Shown here one piece after another: positions 7,257 through 13,293 of a stretch of 14,074 bases of DNA (its first letter is position 1; the number at the start of each line of letters is the position of its first letter). The notes under the pieces were generated by a model that saw only the letters and a program-made list of their open reading frames with translations, ran no database searches and had not been told where the DNA came from. The DNA lies in assembly GCA_027080605.1 (NCBI GenBank), contig JALWRO010000247.1, forward strand, positions 1 to 14,074, in the 5' to 3' direction. A program made the translations under genes and the position numbers. This DNA comes from Campylobacterales bacterium (GTDB lineage: Bacteria; Campylobacterota; Campylobacteria; Campylobacterales; QNZT01).

Positions 7257-8081
7257 TTATATCCACATATTGTCTATCAGTCTGGTGCTGCCGACATAGG
7301 CGGCGACGAGAATGATGCTGTTGTTGATCTCCACTTCATGAAGCAGGTGGAAGTTTCGATCGACAATTTCGACATACTCTACTTTAGTCGGGCTTAAAAT
7401 CTCCATCATTTCGGTTTTGATCTTTGTGGCGTCGCGTTCGCCTTCGATGATATGTTTGGCGGCGCGTTTGAGCGATCTGGAGAGCAGCAGCGCGTGTTTG
7501 CGCTCTTCGTCGCTGAGATAGACGTTGCGGCTGCTGAGTGCGAGTCCGTCGTGTTCACGGACGATTTCGCAGGGGACGATCTCTGTGGTGAGGTAGAGGG
7601 TTTGTACCATGTTCTGGATCAAAAAGAGTTGCTGGGCATCTTTCTTGCCGAAGTAGGCGCGTGTGGGGCGGGTAAGGTTGAGGAGTTTGAGGACGATTTG
7701 CAGGACGCCGTCGAAGTGTCCGGGGCGGTGGTAGCCTTCGAGGATGTAGCCTGTGGTTTTGGGGGCTTTGAGCGCGGGTTCTTCTTTGGTATAGATGGCT
7801 TTTGTGGTGGGCATGAAGACGCAGTCTACGCCGGCGAGCTGGCAGATTTTGAGGTCTGCTTCCGTTTTTCGGGGGTAGGCGTCGAGGTCTTCGCCGGGGA
7901 GGAACTGGGTGGGGTTGACGAAGATGGAGACGATGGTTTTGTCGTTTTCCCGGACGCTTTGTTTGATGAGGGAGATGTGTCCTTCATGAAGTGCGCCCAT
8001 GGTGGGGACGAAGCCGATGGTTTCATAATGTATGCTTTTTCGGTACTGCCGGAGTTCCTGCGGTGTGGTGATTTGTATCAT
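7257..8081 (-). CDS. panC: Pantothenate synthetase (pantoate-beta-alanine ligase)
   Basis: PanC condenses D-pantoate and beta-alanine through a pantoyl-adenylate, the last step of pantothenate (vitamin B5) synthesis in the cytosol. The 274-residue protein shows VPTMGALHEGH with the HxGH nucleotidyl-transferase motif (residues 32-35), FVNPTQF (54-60), EDLDAYPR (64-71), EGYHRPGHFDGV (115-126), FGKKDAQQ (144-151), and REHDGLALSSRNVYLS (175-190) with the KMSKS-equivalent segment. The start ATG has only a weak ribosome binding site (AAGAGA). It is the first gene of a close-packed panC-rimO-tilS run. A palindromic element lies only 37 bases upstream of the start, so the native promoter is either squeezed between them or supplied by the element. 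Confidence 0.95.
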   Translation of the reverse strand: MIQITTPQELRQYRKSIHYETIGFVPTMGALHEGHISLIKQSVRENDKTIVSIFVNPTQFLPGEDLDAYPRKTEADLKICQLAGVDCVFMPTTKAIYTKEEPALKAPKTTGYILEGYHRPGHFDGVLQIVLKLLNLTRPTRAYFGKKDAQQLFLIQNMVQTLYLTTEIVPCEIVREHDGLALSSRNVYLSDEERKHALLLSRSLKRAAKHIIEGERDATKIKTEMMEILSPTKVEYVEIVDRNFHLLHEVEINNSIILVAAYVGSTRLIDNMWI

Positions 8082-8118
8082 CTTAAAGTCTCTTTTGTGT
8101 AAAATCTCTTTAGAAATC

Positions 8119-8297
8119 GGGGTTGTTTTTCTCTGTCTATATACTTCGCTTGAAGCACTTTTTTCTGCGAAACAGTCTGTCCCGAATTAAAAATGCAAAA
8201 CTCGCTGCGCTCAAACAGTTGCATTTTTGCCTGCGGCACATTCGTACCAGCCTTAAAAGTGCATACGCTGCGTATATAGACAGAGAAAAACAACCCC
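8119..8297. repeat. 179-bp palindromic element with perfect 26-bp terminal inverted repeats
   Basis: The 26 bases at 8119-8144 are the exact reverse complement of 8272-8297; each outer end is GGGG/CCCC and each inner end GTATATAGACAG. Inside, 8155-8162 pairs with 8255-8262 (8 bp), 8178-8184 with 8234-8240 (6 of 7) and 8189-8198 with 8219-8228 (10 bp). The tip contains CTCGCTGCGCTC. The whole unit could fold as one long interrupted hairpin. It fills most of the divergent panC/prfB gap. Short frames within it on both strands show no codon logic and start inside the repeats, so it is non-coding. No target-site duplication is evident. It resembles a MITE- or REP-type element. Confidence 0.75.
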
Positions 8298-8355
8298 TGA
8301 CCAACATAAACAAACCAGGTGTTTTTGGTTTTGGAAAATTATAGCAGGAGAAACT

Positions 8356-9450
8356 TTGGACAGCTATGAATATAACGAACTTTTAAAAGAGTTAACGACA
8401 AAGATTGACAATATCAGGCAAATTGTCGCACCGGATAAGCTGGAAGCGCGTTTGAAGGAGATCGAGGAGATCGAGCAGGGGGCGGATTTCTGGAGTGATG
8501 CGAAGCGTGCCGCGAAGATTCAGCAGGAGAAGAACAAAATTCTCTCGATGCTCAAAAAGTACAACGAAGCCCGCGCTGCGGTGGAGGATGCACAGGAGTT
8601 GCTGGAGATGGCGGAGGCGGAGGGTGACAGTGAGACGATCGAGGAGCTCTATGCCGACGCGGATAATCTGAAAGAGAAGGTGACGAAGCTGGAGATCGAG
8701 ATGATGCTCAGCGGCGAGGATGATGCGAAAAATGCGATTGTGACGATTCACCCGGGTGCGGGAGGTACGGAGAGTCAGGACTGGGCGAGTATGCTCTACC
8801 GGATGTATCTGCGCTGGGCGGAGCGTATGGGCTTCAAGGTGGAGGAGCTGGATTATCAGGCGGGGGATGAAGCGGGGATCAAGGATGTCAGTTTTATCGT
8901 CAAAGGGGAGAATGCCTACGGGTATCTGAAAGCGGAAAACGGTATCCACCGTCTGGTGCGTATTTCGCCGTTTGATTCCAATGCCAAACGACACACCTCT
9001 TTTACGTCGGTGTTGGTGTCACCGGAAGTGGATGATGATATCGACATCGAAATCGAGGATAAAGAGATTCGCGTCGATACCTACCGTGCCAGCGGCGCGG
9101 GCGGGCAGCATGTCAACAAAACCGATTCTGCGATTCGTATTACCCATATTCCGACGGGAATTGTCGTGCAGTGCCAAAACGACCGAAGCCAGCACAAAAA
9201 CCGCGCCAATGCGATGAAAATGCTCAAATCCCGCCTCTACGAACTGGAACTGGAAAAACAGCAGGCAGCCAAAGACGGGGTAGAAAAGAGTGAAATAGGA
9301 TGGGGACATCAGATACGCTCCTATGTACTGGCGCCGTATCGACAGGTGAAGGACAACCGATCGGGGATAGCATACTCGAATGTCGATGCGATTCTGGACG
9401 GGGATATCAGTAAGATTATTGAAGATGTGTTGATTTCGGAAAAACATTAA
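8356..9450 (+). CDS. prfB: Peptide chain release factor 2
   Basis: RF2 recognises UGA and UAA stop codons and triggers peptidyl-tRNA hydrolysis in the ribosome. The 364-residue protein has an N-terminal helical domain (about 1-110), the RF2-type anticodon tripeptide Ser-Pro-Phe at 204-206 in RISPFDSNAKRH, and the catalytic GGQ at 249-251 in RASGAGGQHVNKTDSAIR. SPF rather than PxT identifies RF2, not RF1. The start is TTG (8356-8358) with AGGAG five bases upstream; no in-frame ATG exists nearby. The frame is continuous from the N-terminus, so the autoregulatory UGA frameshift found in E. coli prfB is absent. It is divergent from panC across the palindromic element. Confidence 0.96.
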   Translation: MDSYEYNELLKELTTKIDNIRQIVAPDKLEARLKEIEEIEQGADFWSDAKRAAKIQQEKNKILSMLKKYNEARAAVEDAQELLEMAEAEGDSETIEELYADADNLKEKVTKLEIEMMLSGEDDAKNAIVTIHPGAGGTESQDWASMLYRMYLRWAERMGFKVEELDYQAGDEAGIKDVSFIVKGENAYGYLKAENGIHRLVRISPFDSNAKRHTSFTSVLVSPEVDDDIDIEIEDKEIRVDTYRASGAGGQHVNKTDSAIRITHIPTGIVVQCQNDRSQHKNRANAMKMLKSRLYELELEKQQAAKDGVEKSEIGWGHQIRSYVLAPYRQVKDNRSGIAYSNVDAILDGDISKIIEDVLISEKH

Positions 9451-9499
9451 ATTGTTTTTTAATAAAAACTTAACAATATAAAGTAGAATTAAGGGTTAA

Positions 9500-9521
9500 A
9501 TTGTATAATCGCTGATACAAT
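9500..9521 (+). promoter_or_regulatory. -10 box overlapped by an operator-like dyad, upstream of lipoprotein gene 1
   Basis: TATAAT (9504-9509) lies 37 bases before the lipoprotein ATG. It overlaps a perfect inverted repeat ATTGTAT (9500-9506) and ATACAAT (9515-9521) separated by eight bases. The geometry suits a dimeric regulator that would block the -10 region. No good -35 is visible. AT-rich sequence makes short dyads common, so this is suggestive only. Confidence 0.35.
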
Positions 9522-9546
9522 AAATTTATATTTCAAAGGGTTTTTT

Positions 9547-10761
9547 ATGATCAAAAATTTAGTTTCAATCTCTCTTCTGACATCGTTGGTTCTTCTCGGC
9601 ACAGGTTGCGGCGGTGGCGGAGGCAGTGATAACAATAGTACCAGTTCATCTTCTTCATCCAGTTCGTCTTCAAGCTCCAGCTCCAGTTCAGGTGGGACAC
9701 CGGTTGTAGATACAACACCACCTGTTATTACCAATCAAGCTACCTATAGTGTAGAAGAAGATACAAACAGAACAATTCATTTGACTGCAAACGAAGATGT
9801 AAATTTCAGTATGGCACCTACACCGCACTTTACACTTGCAAATGCGGATTTGACTTTTGCCGCACCTGAGTTTAATACATCCACAAACGCGGTGAATGAA
9901 TACAATGCAACAGTGACGGCAACTGATACATCAGGCAATGATGCAAATAAAACATTTGTTTTCAGCGTGAAGAAAAAAATTGTCAATGCTGCAGTGACAG
10001 CTGTGCCCCTGGGTGACAAAGTGATAACAAATAACGGTAATGGAACATATACATATCGTGGATTGACATGGGATGTGTCCGGTGTACAGACAGGTCAGGA
10101 TATCACTTCTGCACAAAATATGTGTAGTGGTTCCACGCGTTTACCGTATGCGAATGAGATACTTGATTTACTTGACTATGACCGTGCGAGTACGGCAACG
10201 CATGCTACATTACTGGATAATGACTTTAATGGTACAGCAATTTATACTGTTTCAGAATTTTGGGCAAAACCGCAAAACGGACAAAATCTTTTTGTCAATG
10301 TAAAACATGGCGGTGTAAGTTATGAAAACAATGACACTGCTGTCCATGCTGTTATATGTGTAGAAGGAAACGAACCTGTATCACATACGTTGAATGATGA
10401 AGGTAATGATGTTGTCCTGGATGCAACGACACAGCTTGAGTGGAAAAAGATGTATACATCTGATCGTAAAGTAATGGATGATAATTTAACAACATCATTT
10501 TGCCAGGATCCATGGAGACTTCCGAATATTAATGAATTGCGTACATTGATCGATCCCGTGACAGGAAAAGTTGACGGACAATTGATGCCGGAGTATAATA
10601 GCAGGAAGGATAATATATGGTCGACTACAAAGTTTGTTGATACAAATAGCTCAACAGAAAGAAATTTTATTATCAAAGCTACTTCTGTACCGTTTATTGT
10701 CAATGTAGATGAAGTGAGTAGTAGCAATAAAAACTATACTACTTGCGTTAAAGAAAAATAA
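9547..10761 (+). CDS. Poly-serine lipoprotein with cadherin-like and two Lcl/DUF1566-like regions
   Basis: A 404-residue predicted lipoprotein. The signal peptide runs to LLGTGC with the lipidated Cys21; the residue at -3 is Gly rather than the usual Leu. A Gly run (22-26) and sixteen consecutive Ser (33-48) tether the rest to the membrane. Residues about 55-140 (PPVITNQATYSVEEDTNRTI onward) look like an extracellular Ig/cadherin-like domain. Two Lcl/DUF1566-like modules follow, the first around GLTWDVSG, RLPYANEILDLL, FWAK and AVICVEG, the second around LEWKKM, WRLPNINELRTLID, IWSTT and TTCVKEK. The start is fixed by AAAGGG. It is a paralogue of the gene at 12256. Surface exposure is likely and the ligand unknown. 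Base composition is more AT-rich than in the core genes. Confidence 0.85.
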   Translation: MIKNLVSISLLTSLVLLGTGCGGGGGSDNNSTSSSSSSSSSSSSSSSSGGTPVVDTTPPVITNQATYSVEEDTNRTIHLTANEDVNFSMAPTPHFTLANADLTFAAPEFNTSTNAVNEYNATVTATDTSGNDANKTFVFSVKKKIVNAAVTAVPLGDKVITNNGNGTYTYRGLTWDVSGVQTGQDITSAQNMCSGSTRLPYANEILDLLDYDRASTATHATLLDNDFNGTAIYTVSEFWAKPQNGQNLFVNVKHGGVSYENNDTAVHAVICVEGNEPVSHTLNDEGNDVVLDATTQLEWKKMYTSDRKVMDDNLTTSFCQDPWRLPNINELRTLIDPVTGKVDGQLMPEYNSRKDNIWSTTKFVDTNSSTERNFIIKATSVPFIVNVDEVSSSNKNYTTCVKEK

Positions 10762-10769
10762 CTATCTTC

Positions 10770-10807
10770 TCATGACAGGGTTCAGTTCTTCTGAACTTTT
10801 GTCATGA
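10770..10807 (+). terminator. 38-base hairpin between lipoprotein gene 1 and the methyltransferase
   Basis: TCATGACA (10770-10777) pairs with TGTCATGA (10800-10807). Inside, GTTCAG (10780-10785) pairs with CTGAAC (10791-10796) around a TTCTT loop. The inner stem is followed by four T residues, so it may act as an intrinsic terminator eight bases after the stop codon. Alternatively the full stem, ending 12 bases before the next ATG, could control translation of that gene. Confidence 0.45.
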
Positions 10808-10819
10808 TACTATCTTCAT

Positions 10820-12100
10820 ATGAACCAGCAATCATCCTATATCTCTTATGCCGGTTATATCGGTGCCCTTTTTTTGAGTATCGGTGCTTTTTGGTTTACC
10901 GGTTATCACGTTTCCGGGCAGGTAAGTTTTACAGATTATCCGATGTTGTATGCGATTATCGGTATTACATTTGTGACAATGACAGCCTGGGAATTGATCT
11001 GTCGTTACAGATTTTTAGCCAAAAAGGGTATACCTTTTTTTTCTCCGGCTTCAGATACAAACATAAAGATTTTAAAATCGACGCTCTACCGTTTTATTGT
11101 TCTTTTTATTCCCTTTGTCATTGCATGGTTACTGGTAGAAAACCACTACTATTTTACACAAAACAGTTTTTTCAAACCGACCAGAGTTTTTTTCGATTAT
11201 CTGCTTTGGATTTTTCTTCTGGCAGGAATTCCCTATATCTTTATGACACGGAAATATCTGTATCATACACGTTATGAATTTAATGACTACGGTATACTCT
11301 CTATGATTGCTGCCCGGGCACTTTTTAGAAAATTTATCAAAAAAGAGGATACCAGGCTATATCAAAACAGACGAATTACAAAAATATTGCGTCTCTATCT
11401 TGTCAATTTCTTTTTTTTAACGTTGATGGCGCGTTTTTTTGTCAGTGAATTTCAGGGATTTAACCAGGCATATCACACGATTTCCGGGAACAGTTTCGGT
11501 TCACTTTCCTGGTATATGCAGTATAAAACCTTTTTTCTGCTTTTCTTTCATCTCCTGTTTATTATCGATGTCGGTATTGCGACGATCGGATACAGTTTTG
11601 CAAGTCGTTGGCTCGATAACCGAACACGCAGTGTGGACTGGACATGGAGCGGATGGATTGTTGCGCTCTTGTGTTATCCTCCGTTAAATACGGCATTTAC
11701 GTCGCAATTTATCAGTTATCAGGGGTTGCCTACTCATCAGCTGATTACTAATGAATATGCATTGGCTGTGGTGCTGGCAGTAGTTTTGTTGCTATACGTG
11801 TTATATGTTTGGGCAACTGTAGCGTTAGGGTTTAAATTTAGCAATCTTACCCATCGCGGTATTGTTACAAGCGGACCGTACCGATTTGTTCGCCATCCGG
11901 CATATGCTGCCAAAAATATGGCATGGTGGGTGGATAATACGTTTGTGTTGACAAATATCTGGGCAACTGTCGGTATGATACTTTGGAATGTTATCTATAT
12001 TTTAAGGGCATTGACCGAAGAACGTCATCTCAGCCACTATAAGGACTACCAACGTTACAGGGAAAAAGTTAAATATAAGTTTATTCCTAAAATTATTTAA
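10820..12100 (+). CDS. Integral membrane methyltransferase, ICMT/PEMT-like
   Basis: A 426-residue, very hydrophobic protein with roughly eight to ten membrane segments. The C-terminal third carries the isoprenylcysteine-methyltransferase/phospholipid-methyltransferase signature: HRGIVTSGPYRFVRHPAY (345-362) followed, after a membrane segment, by Glu400-Glu401 in EERHLSHYKDYQRYRE. These regions bind S-adenosylmethionine in the family. The N-terminal ~250 residues are a multi-spanning region that I do not recognise. The substrate is unknown; bacterial members methylate lipids, prenylated compounds or other membrane molecules. No convincing ribosome binding site precedes the ATG at 10820, and an in-frame TGA at 10805 rules out a longer form. 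A hairpin lies just upstream. It sits between two paralogous lipoproteins, which suggests but does not prove a shared envelope role. Confidence 0.75.
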   Translation: MNQQSSYISYAGYIGALFLSIGAFWFTGYHVSGQVSFTDYPMLYAIIGITFVTMTAWELICRYRFLAKKGIPFFSPASDTNIKILKSTLYRFIVLFIPFVIAWLLVENHYYFTQNSFFKPTRVFFDYLLWIFLLAGIPYIFMTRKYLYHTRYEFNDYGILSMIAARALFRKFIKKEDTRLYQNRRITKILRLYLVNFFFLTLMARFFVSEFQGFNQAYHTISGNSFGSLSWYMQYKTFFLLFFHLLFIIDVGIATIGYSFASRWLDNRTRSVDWTWSGWIVALLCYPPLNTAFTSQFISYQGLPTHQLITNEYALAVVLAVVLLLYVLYVWATVALGFKFSNLTHRGIVTSGPYRFVRHPAYAAKNMAWWVDNTFVLTNIWATVGMILWNVIYILRALTEERHLSHYKDYQRYREKVKYKFIPKII

Positions 12101-12113
12101 ATTTTTTATTCAC

Positions 12114-12143
12114 TTGACAAAATAGTTTGTAACAATGTATAAT
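12114..12143 (+). promoter_or_regulatory. Near-consensus sigma-70 promoter of lipoprotein gene 2
   Basis: Perfect TTGACA (12114-12119), an 18-base spacer and perfect TATAAT (12138-12143), preceded by TG. This is the best promoter match I found in the window. It begins 14 bases after the methyltransferase stop. Transcription would start near 12150, giving a leader of about 105 bases before the GTG start. Confidence 0.7.
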
Positions 12144-12237
12144 AATTTGAATTGGTTGTCTATTTTGCTATATTTGGTTTTTGAGCAGTTAAGATTTCTT
12201 GCTGTTTGTCGATATAGCAGATATAGATATTCAAATT
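12144..12237 (+). promoter_or_regulatory. Long inverted repeat in the leader of lipoprotein gene 2
   Basis: AATTTGAAT (12144-12152) pairs perfectly with ATTCAAATT (12229-12237). Within it, TGCTATAT (12166-12173) pairs with ATATAGCA (12212-12219) and CTAT (12160-12163) with ATAG (12223-12226). A smaller stem (CAG/CTG and AAG/CTT) sits near the tip. The outer arm begins at the -10 box, so it could act as DNA or as a structured 5' leader ending just before the AAAGGA ribosome binding site. It does not match a riboswitch class I know. Confidence 0.5.
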
Positions 12238-12255
12238 TATAATAAAGGATAGTAT

Positions 12256-13293
12256 GTGAAAAATGCATTGTATATTTCATTGGTAGCAGCAGCTATAGTT
12301 TTCTCAGGATGTGGCGGAGGAGGTGGTTCATCTTCAAGCTCTTCATCATCAAGTTCCTCCAGTTCGTCTTCTTCAAGCTCATCTTCTTCAAGTTCGTCAA
12401 GTTCAAGTTCGTCAAGTTCAAGTTCGTCAAGTTCCGGATCGAGCGGAATTACACAGTGTGATCCTGCTGTACCGGTGACAACAAAAATCAGGACAGTTAA
12501 AACCGGTCAAAGCGGGGATAACAGTCTTGGTATAAGCAGATCATTTTCTGTTTCAGGTACAGAGATTACAGATCCTCTGAATTTACAGTGGGCATATACA
12601 GGTGCAGGTGCAACTACGGCATTAGATACGAAAACAGTAGCAGAAGCAAAAACGTTTTGTGAGCAAGCTGGAATGCGTCTGCCTTCAAGAAATGAAGCGT
12701 TGAATCTGGTCAATTACGGTAACTTTGCCGTTGAGAGTGATTTCGACAACTATCCTTCTTCTATCTGGAGTGCTGACGGTTATGAAGTTGTTTTTGCCAG
12801 TGGTGGAACTGTAAAAAGAGATGCTGCTGATAAACTTTCTGTACGTTGTGTCAAAGGTGCATCAACAGAGGTGACGCATAATATGGAAGATAAGAGTGGT
12901 TATATTATAGATCATACAACCGGTCTCGAGTGGTCCCATTTTAAAACGGCGAGAACAGCTGCATATGCGTTAAACAGATTTCGAATAGATGAAGCCAATG
13001 CATCATTACCTTCAGCAGCACAGTACTGCTCTACCTTAGATGTGGGTGATGGAAAAACGAACTGGAAGCTGCCCTCTATCAATGATCTTCGGTCAATTGT
13101 CTGTTTGAAAGGCAATAAACTGATGGTGCCTTCAGATCCGACTTTTGGCGAAACTGTTACCTGGATATGGTCCGCTACAGAGGATTCTACTACCAATAAT
13201 AATTATGTATTGAAAGTTAACGAAGGATCCATTGTCAGTGTAGAACCGAAAAATGCACGCTATTTTGTCACGTGTGTACGTAAAAGTAACTAA
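12256..13293 (+). CDS. Poly-serine lipoprotein with two Lcl/DUF1566-like modules
   Basis: A 345-residue predicted lipoprotein. The signal peptide ends at AIVFSGC with Cys19; Phe at -3 is non-canonical. Gly20-24 and 36 consecutive Ser (25-60) form a long flexible tether. Two Lcl/DUF1566-like modules follow: the first around LNLQWAY, MRLPSRNEALNLVNYG, SSIWSADG and SVRCVKG, the second around HTTGLEWSH, WKLPSINDLRSIV, WIWSATEDS and YFVTCVRKSN. The second module matches that of the gene at 9547 closely enough to call them paralogues, but the cadherin-like domain is absent here. The start is GTG (12256-12258), with AAAGGA six bases upstream; an out-of-frame ATG-TGA overlaps it at 12254-12259. The stop overlaps the dnaX stop. 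Its role is unknown, probably surface binding or recognition. Confidence 0.85.
   Translation: MKNALYISLVAAAIVFSGCGGGGGSSSSSSSSSSSSSSSSSSSSSSSSSSSSSSSSSSSSGSSGITQCDPAVPVTTKIRTVKTGQSGDNSLGISRSFSVSGTEITDPLNLQWAYTGAGATTALDTKTVAEAKTFCEQAGMRLPSRNEALNLVNYGNFAVESDFDNYPSSIWSADGYEVVFASGGTVKRDAADKLSVRCVKGASTEVTHNMEDKSGYIIDHTTGLEWSHFKTARTAAYALNRFRIDEANASLPSAAQYCSTLDVGDGKTNWKLPSINDLRSIVCLKGNKLMVPSDPTFGETVTWIWSATEDSTTNNNYVLKVNEGSIVSVEPKNARYFVTCVRKSN
12391..12435 (+). repeat. Three 15-bp tandem repeats in the poly-Ser tract
   Basis: The unit AGTTCGTCAAGTTCA occurs three times in a row (12391-12405, 12406-12420, 12421-12435; the last differs only at its final base), encoding five Ser per unit. The rest of the tract (12328-12390) uses mixed TCN/AGY codons without exact repetition. 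This points to recent slippage or unequal recombination at its 3' end, always in frame. Confidence 0.85.

Larger units (their letters stand above)
2836..7991. repeat. Iterated palindrome TTCATGAA (nine dispersed copies)
   Basis: Exact TTCATGAA octamers start at 2837, 3234, 5117, 5360, 5465, 5855, 6735, 7335 and 7983. The 2837, 5117, 5855, 7335 and 7983 copies extend to the ten-base palindrome CTTCATGAAG, and the 5855 copy to twelve bases (GCTTCATGAAGC). Near-matches (TCATGAAG) lie at 2231 and 7060. Eight copies fall inside cysK, tilS, rimO and panC, all read as xTT CAT GAA (Leu/Phe/Val-His-Glu). The ninth spans the cysK start codon. A fixed octamer is expected about 0.2 times in 14 kb of evenly composed random sequence. 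Confidence 0.7.

Noticed and set aside
7452..8102. Plus-strand open frame of 216 codons opposite panC
   Set aside because: It lacks any recognisable motif and overlaps the whole conserved panC catalytic region.
8078..8344. Two small frames (about 71-73 codons), one on each strand, through the palindromic element
   Set aside because: They begin or end with the same peptide because the terminal repeats are identical, so they only reflect the inverted repeat.
10804..11277. 157-codon plus-strand frame overlapping the start of the methyltransferase
   Set aside because: It is Cys/Tyr/Phe-rich, has no ribosome binding site and is out of frame with the clear membrane methyltransferase.
12208..12219. 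Shared 12-mer TGTCGATATAGC at 4089 and 12208 as a repeated regulatory site
   Set aside because: A few chance 12-base matches are expected in a window of this size and the flanks do not match.
10735..13290. The lipoproteins' terminal CVKEK and CVRKSN as CaaX-like prenylation sites for the adjacent ICMT-like enzyme
   Set aside because: The Cys is five and six residues from the end, not four, and CVxx endings are normal for Lcl/DUF1566 modules. Exported lipoproteins would not meet a cytosolic prenyltransferase.
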